Shown: piece by piece, positions 31,262-42,384 of the stretch
Numbering within the stretch: position 1 is the stretch's first letter
How the letters are laid out: the number at the start of each line of letters is the position of its first letter
Assembly (NCBI RefSeq): GCF_040183065.1
Contig: NC_091119.1
Span: forward strand, 105,328,263-105,392,262
Length of the DNA stretch: 64,000 nucleotides
Direction: 5' to 3'
Source: Periplaneta americana
Lineage: Eukaryota; Arthropoda; Insecta; Blattodea; Blattidae
Made by a program: the position numbers and the translations under genes
Notes under the pieces: model-generated
What the model saw: only the letters and a program-made list of their open reading frames with translations
Database searches by the model: none
Told to the model about the DNA's origin: nothing

Positions 31262-31680
31262 GGATAGTCCCCTGCGGTGGCTGAGTGGCCAGGCCTTGTA
31301 GTGTTTGATTATAATTATTTTCTAGGAGTCTCGCAGGCGATCTGGGTTCGAGTCCCGGTCAGGCCTGTAGCGGACAAGGTCACACTTTAAGTTTTTCTCC
31401 GGGATCTCCCGTTTCCCTATATCAGGCACGTAGATCATTCCGTCAACATCTCTCCGTTTCGTTGTCATTCCCTAGCATTCATCGAACGCCGACTGGCGAC
31501 ATGCGGAGGGGCTGGCCTAGGGACGAGTGGGATTGCCTGATTGAAACCCGGGTATGCAGCGAACCTTAGTGTAGTAGTCAGCCAGTGTGGATTTCGGAAA
31601 TTGCTTAGGTTGAGGATTAGCACAATCGATAATGAAAGGTCGTAGTGCTGGGACGTAGTGTCCCTCACTAAATTAAATTA
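31262..31680 (+). mobile_element. tRNA-derived SINE with an insertion in its tRNA-like head
   Basis: Head: CCTGCGGTGGCTGAGTGGCC (A box region), then about 30 extra A/T-rich bases (TAGTGTTTGATTATAATTAT), then CGATCTGGGTTCGAGTCCCG (B box). The body continues CGGGATCTCCCGTTTCCC to TAAATTAAATTAAA and abuts a TTA microsatellite. Confidence 0.75.
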
Positions 31681-31695
31681 AAAATAGAGGATAAA

Positions 31696-31696
<1 letters not shown>

Positions 31697-31757
<61 letters not shown>
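31697..31757. repeat. (TTA)n microsatellite
   Basis: Uninterrupted TTA units following the SINE tail. Confidence 0.95.
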
Positions 31758-31758
<1 letters not shown>

Positions 31759-31886
31759 TGTTACTATTTCGTCAATCATGTTACATTTCGTATTAGAGAT
31801 AAAGATTAATGCTCTTTAGATACTGTATATTTAGGTCGAAGAATAAATTATTTTGAAGGAAAGCTTTTGAAACATATTATTGGGGA

Positions 31887-31889
31887 GAT

Positions 31890-31968
<79 letters not shown>

Positions 31969-31969
31969 T
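31887..31969. repeat. (TTTA)n microsatellite
   Basis: About 20 TTTA units immediately beside SINE S2. Confidence 0.95.
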
Positions 31970-31977
31970 ATGTAGAC

Positions 31978-32215
31978 GCTGTATAAAGTACTGGGTTATT
32001 TAGCGCTGTTGGAATTGATGATAGCGAGATGGTATATGGCGAGATGAGGCCAAATATTCGCCATAGATTACTTGACATTCGCTTTACGATTGGAGAAAAA
32101 TTCGGAAAAACTGAATCATGTAATCAGGTCAAGAGGGAATCGAACCCACGACCGAGGGCAATTCCGGATCAGCAGGCAAATGCACTACCGCGTGAGATAC
32201 GCCAGTGGCTTTCGT
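31978..32215 (-). mobile_element. tRNA-derived SINE family S2
   Basis: Minus strand: GCCACTGGCGTATCTCACG (A-box side), GTGGGTTCGATTCCCTC (B box), a body with AATTTTTCTCCAATCG, and a tail ending AAATAACCCAGT. The second copy at 33130 is clearly homologous. Confidence 0.8.
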
Positions 32216-32789
32216 GAGATGTTATATCACACTTGGTGGAAATAAACCTCACGATATGAATTGCTCTGTACGCAATGTTGGGTACGTTAAGATCTAAGGC
32301 TGGCCGTCCACTGGAACCGAAAGCGGCCGTATATGGCCGAATGATCCCACAACAAGAGAATGCATTGGCGAGCGTCCATTACACTCGCCCTATTCGGCCG
32401 TTTGCTGCCGAAGACGGCCGAATGACGATTGGATCCAATTCAGATGGGATTTTCCGGTCTCATTCGGCCGAACAGAGCAACACGTGGTCACTGTTTCCAT
32501 AAATTTCGCCATGAACGCCGAAAAATTAATTAGATCTTGTATTTTTTTTTCATTAAACAAGTGAACTAAAACTTTTAAGGCTTAACAAATTATTGTTCAT
32601 GTACTACTTACTTTAATATCACTGACAAACGTTTCTCAAGTGGTACAACTTCTTTGAAATTTGACCATTTTGAGACTGATGGACGAATTACATTAAAATA
32701 TATTGAATTGTATCAACATTCATCCGATAGTAATCGAAAAACTTAGCACTATCTTCTAGAAGTTTATTGTGTAGGTGTAGATGATGAAA

Positions 32790-33118
32790 CTTACCCATGG
32801 AGATAGTTACACAACGCAGAACTGCACGCTGTATTCCTTACTTACCTGACATAATTAGGAACATTAAATCCAGACTTTGAGATGGGCAGGGCATGTAGAA
32901 CGTATGGGCGAATCCAGAAATGCATATAGAGTGTTAGTTGGGAGGCCGGAGGGAAAAAGACCTTTAGAGAGGCCGAGACGTAAATAGGAGAATAATACGA
33001 GTATTAAAGGATTTGAGGGAGGTGGGATATGATGATACAGACTGGATTAATCTTGCACAGGATAGGGACCGATGGCGGGCTTATGTGATAGCGACAATGA
33101 ACCTGTGGGTTCCTTAAA
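32790..33118 (+). pseudogene. LINE-B 3' end, second copy
   Basis: Frames give the same tail as at 1600: HNAELHAVFLTYLT-like degraded start, then MGESRNAYRVLVGRPEGKR, REVGYDD, WINLAQDRDRWRAYV and NLWVP before the stop. Stops (for example after RRR in CGTAAATAG) and a frame change near 33000 show it is dead. It is inserted in the Harbinger-like element. Confidence 0.7.
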
Positions 33119-33129
33119 AGCCATTTGTA

Positions 33130-33398
33130 TATATGTATGTACTTTTTAGTTGGTTATTTAACGACGCTGTATCAACTACGAGGTTATTTAGCGTCGATGA
33201 GATTGGTGATAGCGCGATGATATTTGGCGAGATAAGCCGAGAATTCGCCATAGATTACCTGGCATTCAACTTACGGTTGGGGAAAACCTCGGAAAAAGCC
33301 CAACCAGGTAATCAGCCCAAGCGGGGATCGAACACGCGGTCGAGCGCAACTTCAGACCAGCAGGCAAGCGCCTTAACCGACTGAGCCACGCCGGTGGC
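33130..33398 (-). mobile_element. SINE S2 copy, well preserved
   Basis: Minus strand: AGCCACCGGCGTGGCTCAGT A box, CGTGTTCGATCCCCGC B box, body GGGCTTTTTCCGAGGTTTTC and CGAATTCTCGGCTTATCTCG, tail AGCGTCGTTAAATAACC. Confidence 0.85.
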
Positions 33399-33476
33399 TG
33401 TATGTATGTATGTATGTATGTATGTATGTATGTATGTATGTATGTATGTATGTATGTATGTATGTATGCATGTATG
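33398..33476. repeat. (TATG)n microsatellite
   Basis: About 19 TATG units adjoining the SINE head side. Confidence 0.95.
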
Positions 33477-33954
33477 TAAGTGTTAAGTATAAGCATGTAG
33501 CACCACGAGGACATACAACTGGTAATTGACGGCCCAAGTGTCGGCTCCAGTGGACGATCGATCGGCTCTTCTGCCGGTTGTCCGGCATTCGGCCGTATAC
33601 GGCCTAACAAATATTCGGCCGTTCACGGTGCCAGTGGACGGCTAGGCTAATGTGGATAAAACTCTCAACTTTCTGGAATATATTTATTGAGTACTGTGAA
33701 GTAAATAGGAACTGCCATCACGTTACAGCGATTTCATTTTGCCTTGAAAAATAGATCACCCAGTAGGAATTACAAAGTAAAAAAGAAACTTCAAGAAAGT
33801 ATTGATTTCATGGCGAAATTTTGGAACTTTTTTGTATAATCTGTCACATTCTGACACCAGATAAATTTAGAATAACTCTGTGTCTCCAGGAAGAAACTTA
33901 AAAAAAGAAAGAAAGTCTACTGAACAAAAAGGATCAGAATCAAATACATGACAA

Positions 33955-34248
33955 TTAGAATATAACACCAGCTCTACACAATGCTACCGCAGCTGGTCCT
34001 CTAGATTCTTTATGATATAGCTCATAATGATGTGAGAATACGGCGATTTTTTTTTTAGTGAAATATGTTTGCTGTGCAATCTCTCTGGTTCCCACGGGAT
34101 TGAGGCGCATGTCTTGGAGGATTCGAGGTGACAACACAATGACAGATGAGCAAGCGAGATGAAACCTGTTTCCGTCCCAAGGGTAGGTGCCCAAGTAGCC
34201 CACAACATGCTCAACAGTCTTTTCTGCCCACTTTCCCTCCACGCGCAT
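33955..34248 (-). CDS. Unrecognised 97-codon open frame, protein-like
   Basis: The frame begins MRVEGKWAEKTVEHVVGYLG and continues TYPWDGNRFHLACSSVIVLS, PRILQDMRLNPVGTREIAQQ, TYFTKKKIAVFSHHYELYHK and ESRGPAAVALCRAGVIF. It is not low complexity, has balanced amino-acid usage and sits in repeat-poor DNA. I recognise no domain, and the run of A near the TKKK codons is homopolymeric. It could be an eroded gene or transposon fragment, a stray exon, or chance. Splice signals were not convincing, and the start codon is simply the first in frame. Confidence 0.3.
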   Translation of the reverse strand: MRVEGKWAEKTVEHVVGYLGTYPWDGNRFHLACSSVIVLSPRILQDMRLNPVGTREIAQQTYFTKKKIAVFSHHYELYHKESRGPAAVALCRAGVIF

Positions 34249-34407
34249 AAAAAAATTTAACTCATAGCTACACAGGAAAGTGAAAAATATATTAGCATGT
34301 GCTGTAAATCATTCTGCAACAGCGAATAACTCAAGAAATATGGATAGCCAAGATATTAAATTATGCAATGGGTCTTCGAATTGCATTCAACACAACATTC
34401 TTTCTCT

Positions 34408-35478
34408 TATGGCCGGTTTCTTCAAATATTGTCACAACATTTAACGAATGTTAAACTCTAAACAGTTTGTTAAGTATAGTTCTTTCATGTCTTCAACAGT
34501 AGTTTGGCTTAACAGATTGTTAAGTGTTTGTTAACTTTAAATAAAGGATTTTAGGCAGTTAACTCATTTGACAGATAGTTAAATATGGCAGATGACATCA
34601 TAGCTGTTCAAACAGAAGTTGTGAAAATAATATTTTATGTCTCTCTTTAAGGAATGTTTCCTGAATGACTGATAATATAAAATTTAAAAGACACTCGGGA
34701 AAGATAATATTCAAAAGTGAACTAATTATCATATTGGCTGCTCATTTTGATACTGAGCTATTATACGTATATTGAATATTTAGAAAATATGGGATCTTAA
34801 CGTGCCACGTTATATACTATGTATGATACTCAATTTGTGATAATATAGATTTTCAAAACAAGTAGGCCTCAAAATTTTACAAGAAATTTAAACCAGACAT
34901 GAATATCCTACAAACAGAAATAGACCACTTACTCCAATTCAGCATCTACTATTTCCTCTTGTTTCTATGATACTGACTCTTTTCAACTAACTATAGCCAA
35001 CGTCAATAATATTTCAAAATACACAGTGAGTAGCCTATTATATTAAACCGGTTTCAGCAAAAATTGCTTCCTTGAGAAGTCATATGTTAGCGTTAGTATT
35101 ATAACCTTACTTTGTAATAATATTACTATTCAATCGTAGTCACCTATAACTTTAATTTTGTCTTCTTCTTTATAGATCATGCCCTCTGTACCAGGTTATG
35201 ATTTTATACATGTTTCATGACTTACTCTACAATACAGAACTTAAAGAATAATATCAGCCAATAAAAAATTGCCTTACATGTGTAAAATTATTACCAACTG
35301 CTATTGAATGTTTAGAATAGTGTTAACGATTGTTATAGTTAGACTAGTGTTGGTTGTTTTAAACAAAATGATGTTGAAGAAATGGAAAATACATAAACAA
35401 AACGTTAAAAATAAACAGGCTATTAATTTAACACTAGTTAAGACAAATTAAACATTTCTTGGAGAAACTAATCATTAG
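34408..35478 (-). mobile_element. TIR element family R1, copy 2 (uninterrupted, about 1.07 kb)
   Basis: Inverse orientation to copy 1 (4624-6890). Ends TTATGGCCGGTTTCTTC (left) and inverse TAATGATTAGTTTCTCC (right). Long stretches match copy 1, including TTGACTATCTGTCA-like and GTTGAAAAGAGTCAGTATCA regions. It lacks the two insertions present in copy 1 and has only one CATTTTGTTTAAAA unit. No coding capacity. Confidence 0.7.
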
Positions 35479-35589
35479 TCTTCTATTTGCGTCATTAAAT
35501 TAAAGCCAGACAACATATTAAAAGAATGTCTCTAATTCTTTTCATTTTATTGCATATTATTTATAACTTGTTACAAATATACTAGTATA

Positions 35590-35825
35590 TGAAGGGGTGA
35601 GAATGATATAGTCCTAAGAGAGACAAATAAAATTCTACAGGAGAGTGTATTGAAGTTTAATGCTATTAGGTGCGGTATCATAATTTCTTCGGCGTAGACT
35701 TACGTCATTTTTTAGTGATTTTTATAATATTTTACTAGTGGTTGCCTCATATGTATAAGTGAACTCAAACAAAAAACCTTTTTGTTACAAGTGTGGCTTT
35801 GAACTGTCTCATTCTCACCCCTTCA
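35590..35825. mobile_element. MITE, TGAAGGGG termini, TA duplication (236 bp)
   Basis: TIR TGAAGGGGTGAGAATGA and its inverse, TA on both sides, and a longer palindromic surround (ACTAGTATA / TATACTAG). The end TGAAGGG is shared with the MITE at 8188. Confidence 0.8.
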
Positions 35826-35829
35826 TATA

Positions 35830-36670
35830 CTAGCCAGAAACGTATCATTTAATGAATTAAACTTTAGTTCATATTAGACCGTATTACGAAGATACTGTGC
35901 TATTTTTTACTGTGTGTACTAAGAAACAAATCTGTAGTTTACATGGTGTGACTAGAGTTCTTGTTGTCGTCAAACTGTCGGGCGGTGTTTTTGTTAATCT
36001 AAATTTATTTATATGCGCTTTAACCTCGAGGGTCATATTCCCTGTGTAGAATCTTTGGCTATTTTTCAGTAGGTCGTAAACTGTTGTTGTGATTCTGTTT
36101 CTATTACCATTTTTTATAAATGGCTTGTATTTATTTTTAAGGCCTGTAATAATTTTATTGTTGTGAATAAAATGTTAGGTTTCTGGCTCTAGCTCAGAAA
36201 CAAATGAAAGGTTAGAAAAAAAAGACGGGTATGATTTGTGATCCCATTTGAAATGATGTCCGAAGATAGGTGATGCTATTTTAAATTCAAAAGTGGAGAT
36301 GGAGGTGAAGGGGTCGAAATGAAAATTCAATCAGCAGTGGTTTTGAACTCTCCCCTCCTTGAAAACTAAATCGAACGACTTTTTCCTCAAAATCGTGTCC
36401 CCTGCACATCTAAAATTATTCGAACTTATTAAATGTAGAAAATCTTGAAAAAAAAAAACACATCCTTCATGCTTCATTCCTATAACAAGGAATGTATCTT
36501 GTCTTCAGTCTTGTGTGTGTTTGGACCTCCGTTGTTTTGAAAACTTGCTAGGTAATTCTAAGCAATTTGTTAAAATTTTGAATTTTGAGTATTAAACCAC
36601 ATTATTTAAGATAATATGTTAAGTTATAACCTAAACATTAAAATGAGTTTACTTGTTCTACAATAGTAGT
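35830..36670. other. Unassigned AT-rich DNA
   Basis: No recognisable gene or repeat. Confidence 0.4.
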
Positions 36671-36674
36671 GAAG

Positions 36675-37391
36675 GGCAGTCTATCTATATGATGTTTACT
36701 TTCAGGGATGATGGCGAAGGGCACATGTATCAATTTGAGATAAGGAACCTTGGTCCGGAAATGACTGAGTCGAAAGTTATAAGCAAAAATAGTTGTGTGG
36801 AAATGAAATTGTAATTTGGCACCACGTGCCCTCCTTCCCTTAACTTTTGGAACAGTCGTGGAAAAATGATTTGGGTCGGATGTCTCCTACGTGGGTACTT
36901 GTCCCGATACAATCTGTGAGCTTGTCTACTGTTCCCATTGGGTCATCCGTATTCGAAAATCAGGTCTGCTTATTCCGCTCTCGTGATCCTCCATTTCATT
37001 AGGACTGATCGACTGGACAATGCATCTTGTACACATACACTGCTGACTACAGACATGCATATCAGGATCGACCATGTCCGTTACACATTACGCTATCTGC
37101 ATTGCTTTAGTGTAGTTTCCTGTCCCCATCCCTCGGACAGCGCAGTGAATGGAATGCTGTAAGTAGACAACGTAAACAACGTCAGATGAATACAGTATGT
37201 CTAAGATGTACAGATAAATACACATAAATAAGGTGTACACAGGAATAAAATTATTTAATTTCCACAGAACTATTTTTGCTTGTAACTTTCGACTCGGCCA
37301 TTTCCGGACCAGGGTTCCTTATCTCAAATTGATACATGTGTCCTTCGCCATCATCCCTGAAAATTAGTAACACCACCTCGGAAACAGCCTG
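36675..37391 (-). mobile_element. Tc1/mariner-like long-TIR element, HTH/DUF4817 family member
   Basis: Inverted arms of about 105 bp: 36702-36810 starting CAGGGATGATGGCGAAGG and 37251-37355 ending in its inverse. The right terminus reads CGGAAACAGCCTG followed by TA, the same CAGGCTGTTT end as the element at 29347. On the minus strand the interior near 36730-36960 reads PNGNSRQAHRLYRDKYPRRR, HPTQIIFPRLFQKLREGGHV, a diverged HTH region. The left terminus is eroded. Confidence 0.75.
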
Positions 37392-37394
37392 TAT

Positions 37395-38145
37395 ATCGTC
37401 TCCTAATAAAATCCCATCCTCACCTTGACGTGGTATAACTCGTTTCTGAACAAACGAGGATCTGGGGTCAAAATCACGGAGGTATAGCCGTTCCATCGCG
37501 ATTAGAGGAAATGTTTATCCAATTACAGACCTGTCCTGAGGCTAAAGATAGCAGCCTTACAACTAAACGTAGTACTTCTCGGCTAGCAACCGATTGGTAA
37601 GACTCGATTTCAAGTCTCCAAAGAGAAAAAGCCGGTCGGATACAAATAATGATAACTAATTTGTAGGTGTGTGATTTGTTGCTAGGATATTATTGATAGT
37701 TACAAGGGAGTTCTGTGTTATTCAGTAACAGGATAGCACACTTACAATTCTGAGTACTGAATTTATCTGTTAGGATTATTTTATGGAATATGAGTAGAGT
37801 TTAACTGTTGTTTCAATTTTAAGTCACTTCACACTTTTTCAGAATAATGACGGACATCTGTTGTCTTCATAGTTTTGATCTAGAGGCACTTTTTGTTTCA
37901 CAGAGTTCTTTGTAATATTTTAACACAATTTATTTTTTATAGATGTAGTATTAGGGATTGCATACAGTTCACCATAACTGAAAAGAGCATGAAAAAATGT
38001 ATAAGAATCCACATTATCTAAATTTCGATCTGTGGTCAGATGTCCGCCTTTGATATTAAGCTACTCATATGTTTGATTCGTTGTTGAAATACTACTGAGA
38101 ATTATAAGTGGTCTGTACTCTATCCCTTAATATGAGGAATGGGGA
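37395..38145. other. Unassigned DNA
   Basis: No recognisable gene or repeat. Confidence 0.4.
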
Positions 38146-38149
38146 TCCA

Positions 38150-39170
38150 GATCATCCGTAACGAATGATTCATCTTACGGACGATTCGTCACATATTACA
38201 TTTTCGTCACCGGAAGGTTTGTCACAGATTACACTTTTGTCACCGGATGAGTTGTTACATGTTGATTTTTTTGTTAGTTTCCACTCCAATTAACTTTGTT
38301 ATTGAAGTGGGGTAAAAATAACTAAGGTTTCCATGGATACTTGCTGAAAAATTTTTAGTAATATTTGGCAATGAAGAGTGAAATTAGATCCACTGTACAA
38401 AATTTTAGTATTATTTAGCAATGGAGGGTAAAATTAGATTCACTTCAACCAAACGTGCTGGAATGAAGTTCATATAGCCTACAGAGATTTCATATATGAA
38501 AATATAGGATGCAAAAAAGGGGCATCGTATGGCGTTGTGACTAGCGTGAGGAATGTAAATCAACGCTGTTATCTACTCTCTCGCTAGGAAGTCCATTGTT
38601 GAACAGCTTATTGGACATTCCCATGCTCCTGACTGGGGAAGAGTTCAAGTAGCAGTCAGTGTGTGTGAATTTGATGAAGGCAGTTTCAAGTGCACTACAT
38701 CGGCAGAGACTACAGCTCAATTCATACAGAGACATCTTGGCAAGGTATCCAGTGAGGCGGCAATGGAACTTCCGAAAAAGGAATCAATTCAGAAAAAAAT
38801 ACGGCAAAGTAGGAGAAAAAACTACACGCAAGAAAATTAAATACCTTGATTTGGATAAAAGTACACTAAGAATCACGGAAAAATAAAACGATTACAAAAA
38901 TGAAGACAACATATTTTTGAGGGCCACTGGACACGATGTTGCAGGTAATTTCTAAATTTGTCTATATTCAAATTACAAGAGCCATTCAGTGATACTGTGT
39001 CTAATTTTTTTATGAAATATTCCCAATCTTTACTGTAACGAACATTTGATATATGAGCAAAAACGGTGACGCAATCGACGTGGGGACGAACAGTCCACAC
39101 GACGAATTATTGGGGACGAAACTTCACTGTGACGAAACATTTGTGACGAAACGTCCTAGACCCGATGGAA
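38150..39170. mobile_element. Element with inverted TTCGTCAC/GTGACGAAA arrays
   Basis: The left end has four spaced variants (ATTCGTCACATATTAC, TTTCGTCACCGG, TTTGTCACAGATTAC, TTTTGTCACCGG). The right end has the inverse set (GGTGACGC, GGGACGAAAC, GTGACGAAACATTTG, GTGACGAAACGTCC). Outer ends GGATCCAGA and inverse TCTAGGACG are only loosely alike, so boundaries are approximate. The interior has small unrecognised open frames. Confidence 0.5.
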
Positions 39171-39174
39171 TGCA

Positions 39175-40217
39175 TACTTATCTGTGTTTTGATTGGTTTG
39201 TTTGTGGAAGTTTTATTCAATGGAAACGGTTATGTCCTCATTAAGGTTACTTGCACTAAATCTAGCAAATATCAGCAAATCTGTGTTGAACAAAGATATT
39301 GTTTTTATTATTATTCTGTGCAGCCACCCCCACCGTCACCACCACCACCGACAAAAGCTCGCCAAAACTCCATCACACAGAACACAGAAAACAAACAAGT
39401 ACATAGTTGTTATATACACAATAGAGTTATATTAAAGAGCACACGTATTACCAAAATAATTGAACTTTGCTTCACAGTACAATTGTAATAGACATTAGCA
39501 TACAGGAAGACATGAGTGCCTGACAGTCGGTGTCGACCTTGTTTTGTTTCAGATATCATAGACAGTCAAAATCGTTCACGATAATCAGAGACAGAGAGAG
39601 GTGCCAATCATCGATAAGAGAAGCTCTCTAAGTTATATAGGTCGTGCAAACTTCACAAGCTGTGTCCCTCTTCTATTTTTTGTAGAAGTACCGGCAAATG
39701 CACAGTGTTGTTGAACGTGAAGCCACTAGGTTTAGTCCCATACTTTATACAGAGAACAGCAAAATCGACCACCAATATATGTATAAGACTAAGACACTCT
39801 ATACAAAATACTTTGCCCTGCTTACCGGTTAAAATACGGGTTTGAAATATAATAATCTATGTTAAAATCCAGATTAAAAGCAAACGAAATCAAAGTACGC
39901 CTCAAATACAAAGCTAAACAATCAAAGAAATGGTGAGTGGTAACAACAAAGTCTAAAAATAATTCTAATGGTGATTTAAAAAGCAAACAACCAAATCCTT
40001 CCTATTTGCCAGTGTTTTATAGCTCTCAAGGAAGCTACTCTGTTTGTTTCTATTACTGTTTATTTTTTTCCAGCAAGAATTATATCAACATCCTCATATA
40101 CAAAACCATTAAGGCGCACAACATTGAACGAATATTGTGGTTCGAATCCCCTTAAGTCACAAATTTTTCTGATGGAAAACTGAATATGTATATACTTAAA
40201 TAATGCATATATTAGCA
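39175..40217. other. Unassigned DNA
   Basis: A short CCACC-rich patch lies near 39325-39352. No gene or repeat recognised. Confidence 0.35.
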
Positions 40218-40225
40218 TGTGGCAG

Positions 40226-40444
40226 CAGTGTTGCCAATTCAACGGTTTTCCCGCTAAATCTGGCGTTTTTCAGTGTTATTTAGCGGGTAAAATTTATGAA
40301 ATTAGTATTGCTGATATAGGGATTTAGTGGATATTTTTAGCACTTACACAGGCAAAATAATGCCATTTTACATTGAAAATATAGTAATTATCGGTTTCTG
40401 CACTGTTTCACAGAGGGTTTTTAAGAATCGGGTTGGCAACGCTG
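40226..40444. mobile_element. hAT MITE, CAGTGTTGCCAA terminus (219 bp)
   Basis: TIR CAGTGTTGCCAATTC and inverse CAGCGTTGCCAACCC. The 8-bp target duplication TGTGGCAG is perfect (40218-40225, 40445-40452). The termini and TTTAGCGG/CCGCTAAAT subterminal words tie it to the 886-bp element at 4909. Confidence 0.9.
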
Positions 40445-40596
40445 TGTGGCAGTGTTTGTTGTTAGGTAAGAAGAATGGAAAACAGCTCTCAAGACAAGAG
40501 AAGTGAGAAAGTTTGTAATAGCAAAAATACTTAAGTGGTTTTCGAGATGGGATTGAGTTACGAATGATTGTTTCACCTTATTGCAATACCGTAATG

Positions 40597-41325
40597 TTAA
40601 GAGGTTAGGCACAACTTACAGCAGTAACATTTTTGGAAATACCATATTCAACATTTTTTTCCTCCAGTACTGCAACTTGTACAATAATGGAAATTGGTAT
40701 GTGTAAAACACTGTCTTTCTGCTATATGAAAAAAATATTTTTACGATTTAAAAAAATTATTTATAACATTTCTTTTTCAAAATTCAAAATGATGATAGTT
40801 CACTGTGCAGTGGTGAAGCGTTTCCCTCATAACTCATAAACTTGTTAACTTCTTCATGTTCTCTCTCTTTTATTTTATTCCTGAAACACATGTTTGCAAT
40901 ATCATGCACTTTCAACTACATGCCTTAATTAATAATATATTTTTTTTTATTTTGTGTTAGAAGAAAATACTAATATTTGACCATTTTTGTTAATGAATTT
41001 ATTTTTTATCAGACAATCTATCAAAGGTAGAAAAGTGATCTTGCATGTAGATATGATATGCATAAATACACACAAAAAATTTCATCACAGAATGTTGGAT
41101 AGTTTTTGAGTTATGTGGGATACGTTTCATCACTGCACAGTGAACTGAATTAAAAAAAAATGTAAATAATTTTTTTTAATCGTAAAAATATTTTTTTCAT
41201 ATAGCATAAGGACAGTGTTTTACACATACTAATTTTCATTGTTGTACAATGATACAATAATGGAAGAAAAAAATGTTGAATATTTCCAAAAATTTTATTG
41301 CTGTAAGCTGTACCTAACCTCTTAA
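40597..41325. mobile_element. Fold-back element F2, copy 1 (729 bp)
   Basis: Arms of about 230-250 bp run inward from TTAAGAGGTTAGGCACAAC and the inverse of GTTGTGC-like TACCTAACCTCTTAA. Shared words include CTTACAGCAGTAA, GTATGTGTAAAACACTG and CACTGTGCAGTG. The central ~250 bp is unpaired and AT-rich. A second copy is at 55171-55830. No coding capacity. Confidence 0.8.
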
Positions 41326-41329
41326 TGTC

Positions 41330-42078
41330 ATTAAAAGGATGGCTATAAGAAGAAGAGTTAAAGATATTTAAGGATCTTCAGGGAATCTTATCGACTGTTT
41401 AAGAGAAATGGAGACTATGGGATAAATGTTCCTCATATTCTCCGTTTTCTGTCCTATGACTTTCAACCATTTCTCTATTACCGCTGCATTATCCTATGAA
41501 CTCTGAAAAGCCACTCTGATAGTTTATCTATAACCACTCTAGAAAATAAAAGTTACGTTCTCAATAAAATAACTATTACTTAAGATACATTAGAATCCAA
41601 ATAGCATTGTAAAACTTCATGAAGTGATTGTTGAGGTTTCTCATTTAAAACGAGCATGTATCAGGTAGATGATTTTCTATTTGATGGAGTGACCTGGCAG
41701 TTGGTCCCAGCAGAGTATCAGTAAATCATTAGGGCTACTAACATCCATTTCCCTCCACAGAAACTTAGACCAAAATCGTGCAAAATTTAGCACTTTCATT
41801 TGTACTATTGCTATTCATGCACGTAATTGCTGGAGTGGGTATATTTACAAGGTACACATTCTATACTATTTAGAGTCCGGACATATGCTAACAGCGTGCT
41901 GTACATAACATTCCATAAATTTTGAAAATGTAATATAATTTAGTAATATGATTTCATAGCTAATTTTAAGTTCAAATTGTTGTGCGTGCAAGTGTCTATT
42001 TACATGGATAACAGATTACTTTATACACATTGTCATTCAAAATAACTTATTACTAATATATTATCTTTTAAAATCTCA
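41330..42078. other. Unassigned DNA
   Basis: No recognisable gene or repeat. Confidence 0.4.
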
Positions 42079-42082
42079 GATT

Positions 42083-42372
42083 ATTGACCAGCCTTATGGT
42101 CTAGTGGTCAGAGCTTCTGACTCATGAGGTCCGGGGTTCGATTCCCGGCTAGAGCACAGGAATTTTTCCTTTAAGGGGATTATTCCTGTGTTCGTCCTTG
42201 GTCTGGAATTTAGGTTAAGTTTAGATTTAAGACCTCTCCTGGCACCACATTATCATAATTATCCTATCACATCATCGCTTTCCAGGCGCCCCAAACTCAG
42301 AAGTGGGTTACAACTAAGCCACTGCCAGGAGAGAAGACCAGAAATGTCGAATAGACAACCTGGTGGCATTGG
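42083..42372 (+). mobile_element. tRNA-derived SINE with intact promoter boxes
   Basis: The tRNA-like head GCCTTATGGTCTAGTGGTCA with B box GGGGTTCGATTCCCGG is the best tRNA lookalike in the window. The anticodon arm does not pair well and a SINE body (CATCATCGCTTTCCAGGCGC, AGCCACTGCCAGGAGAG) ending in poly(A) follows. Confidence 0.75.
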
Positions 42373-42384
42373 ATTAAAAAAAAA

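Larger units (their letters stand above)
32298..33647. mobile_element. PIF/Harbinger-like element with GGCCG-rich ends, hosting a LINE and a SINE
   Basis: Termini GGCTGGCCGTCCACTGG and (inverted right) GCCTAGCCGTCCACTGG, with TAA on both sides (32295-32297 and 33648-33650), fit the 3-bp TWA duplication of PIF/Harbinger. Both subterminal regions are dense in ATTCGGCCG/CGGCCGAAT words, giving local GC peaks in AT-rich surroundings. The interior is split by a LINE-B fragment, SINE S2 and a TATG microsatellite; no transposase was seen. Confidence 0.7.

Noticed and set aside
33398-33476. Regular tandem array as a possible CRISPR
   Set aside because: It is a simple TATG repeat without spacers, in a eukaryotic context.
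42083-42160. A genuine tRNA gene
   Set aside because: The A and B boxes are good, but the anticodon stem does not pair and a SINE body with poly(A) follows.
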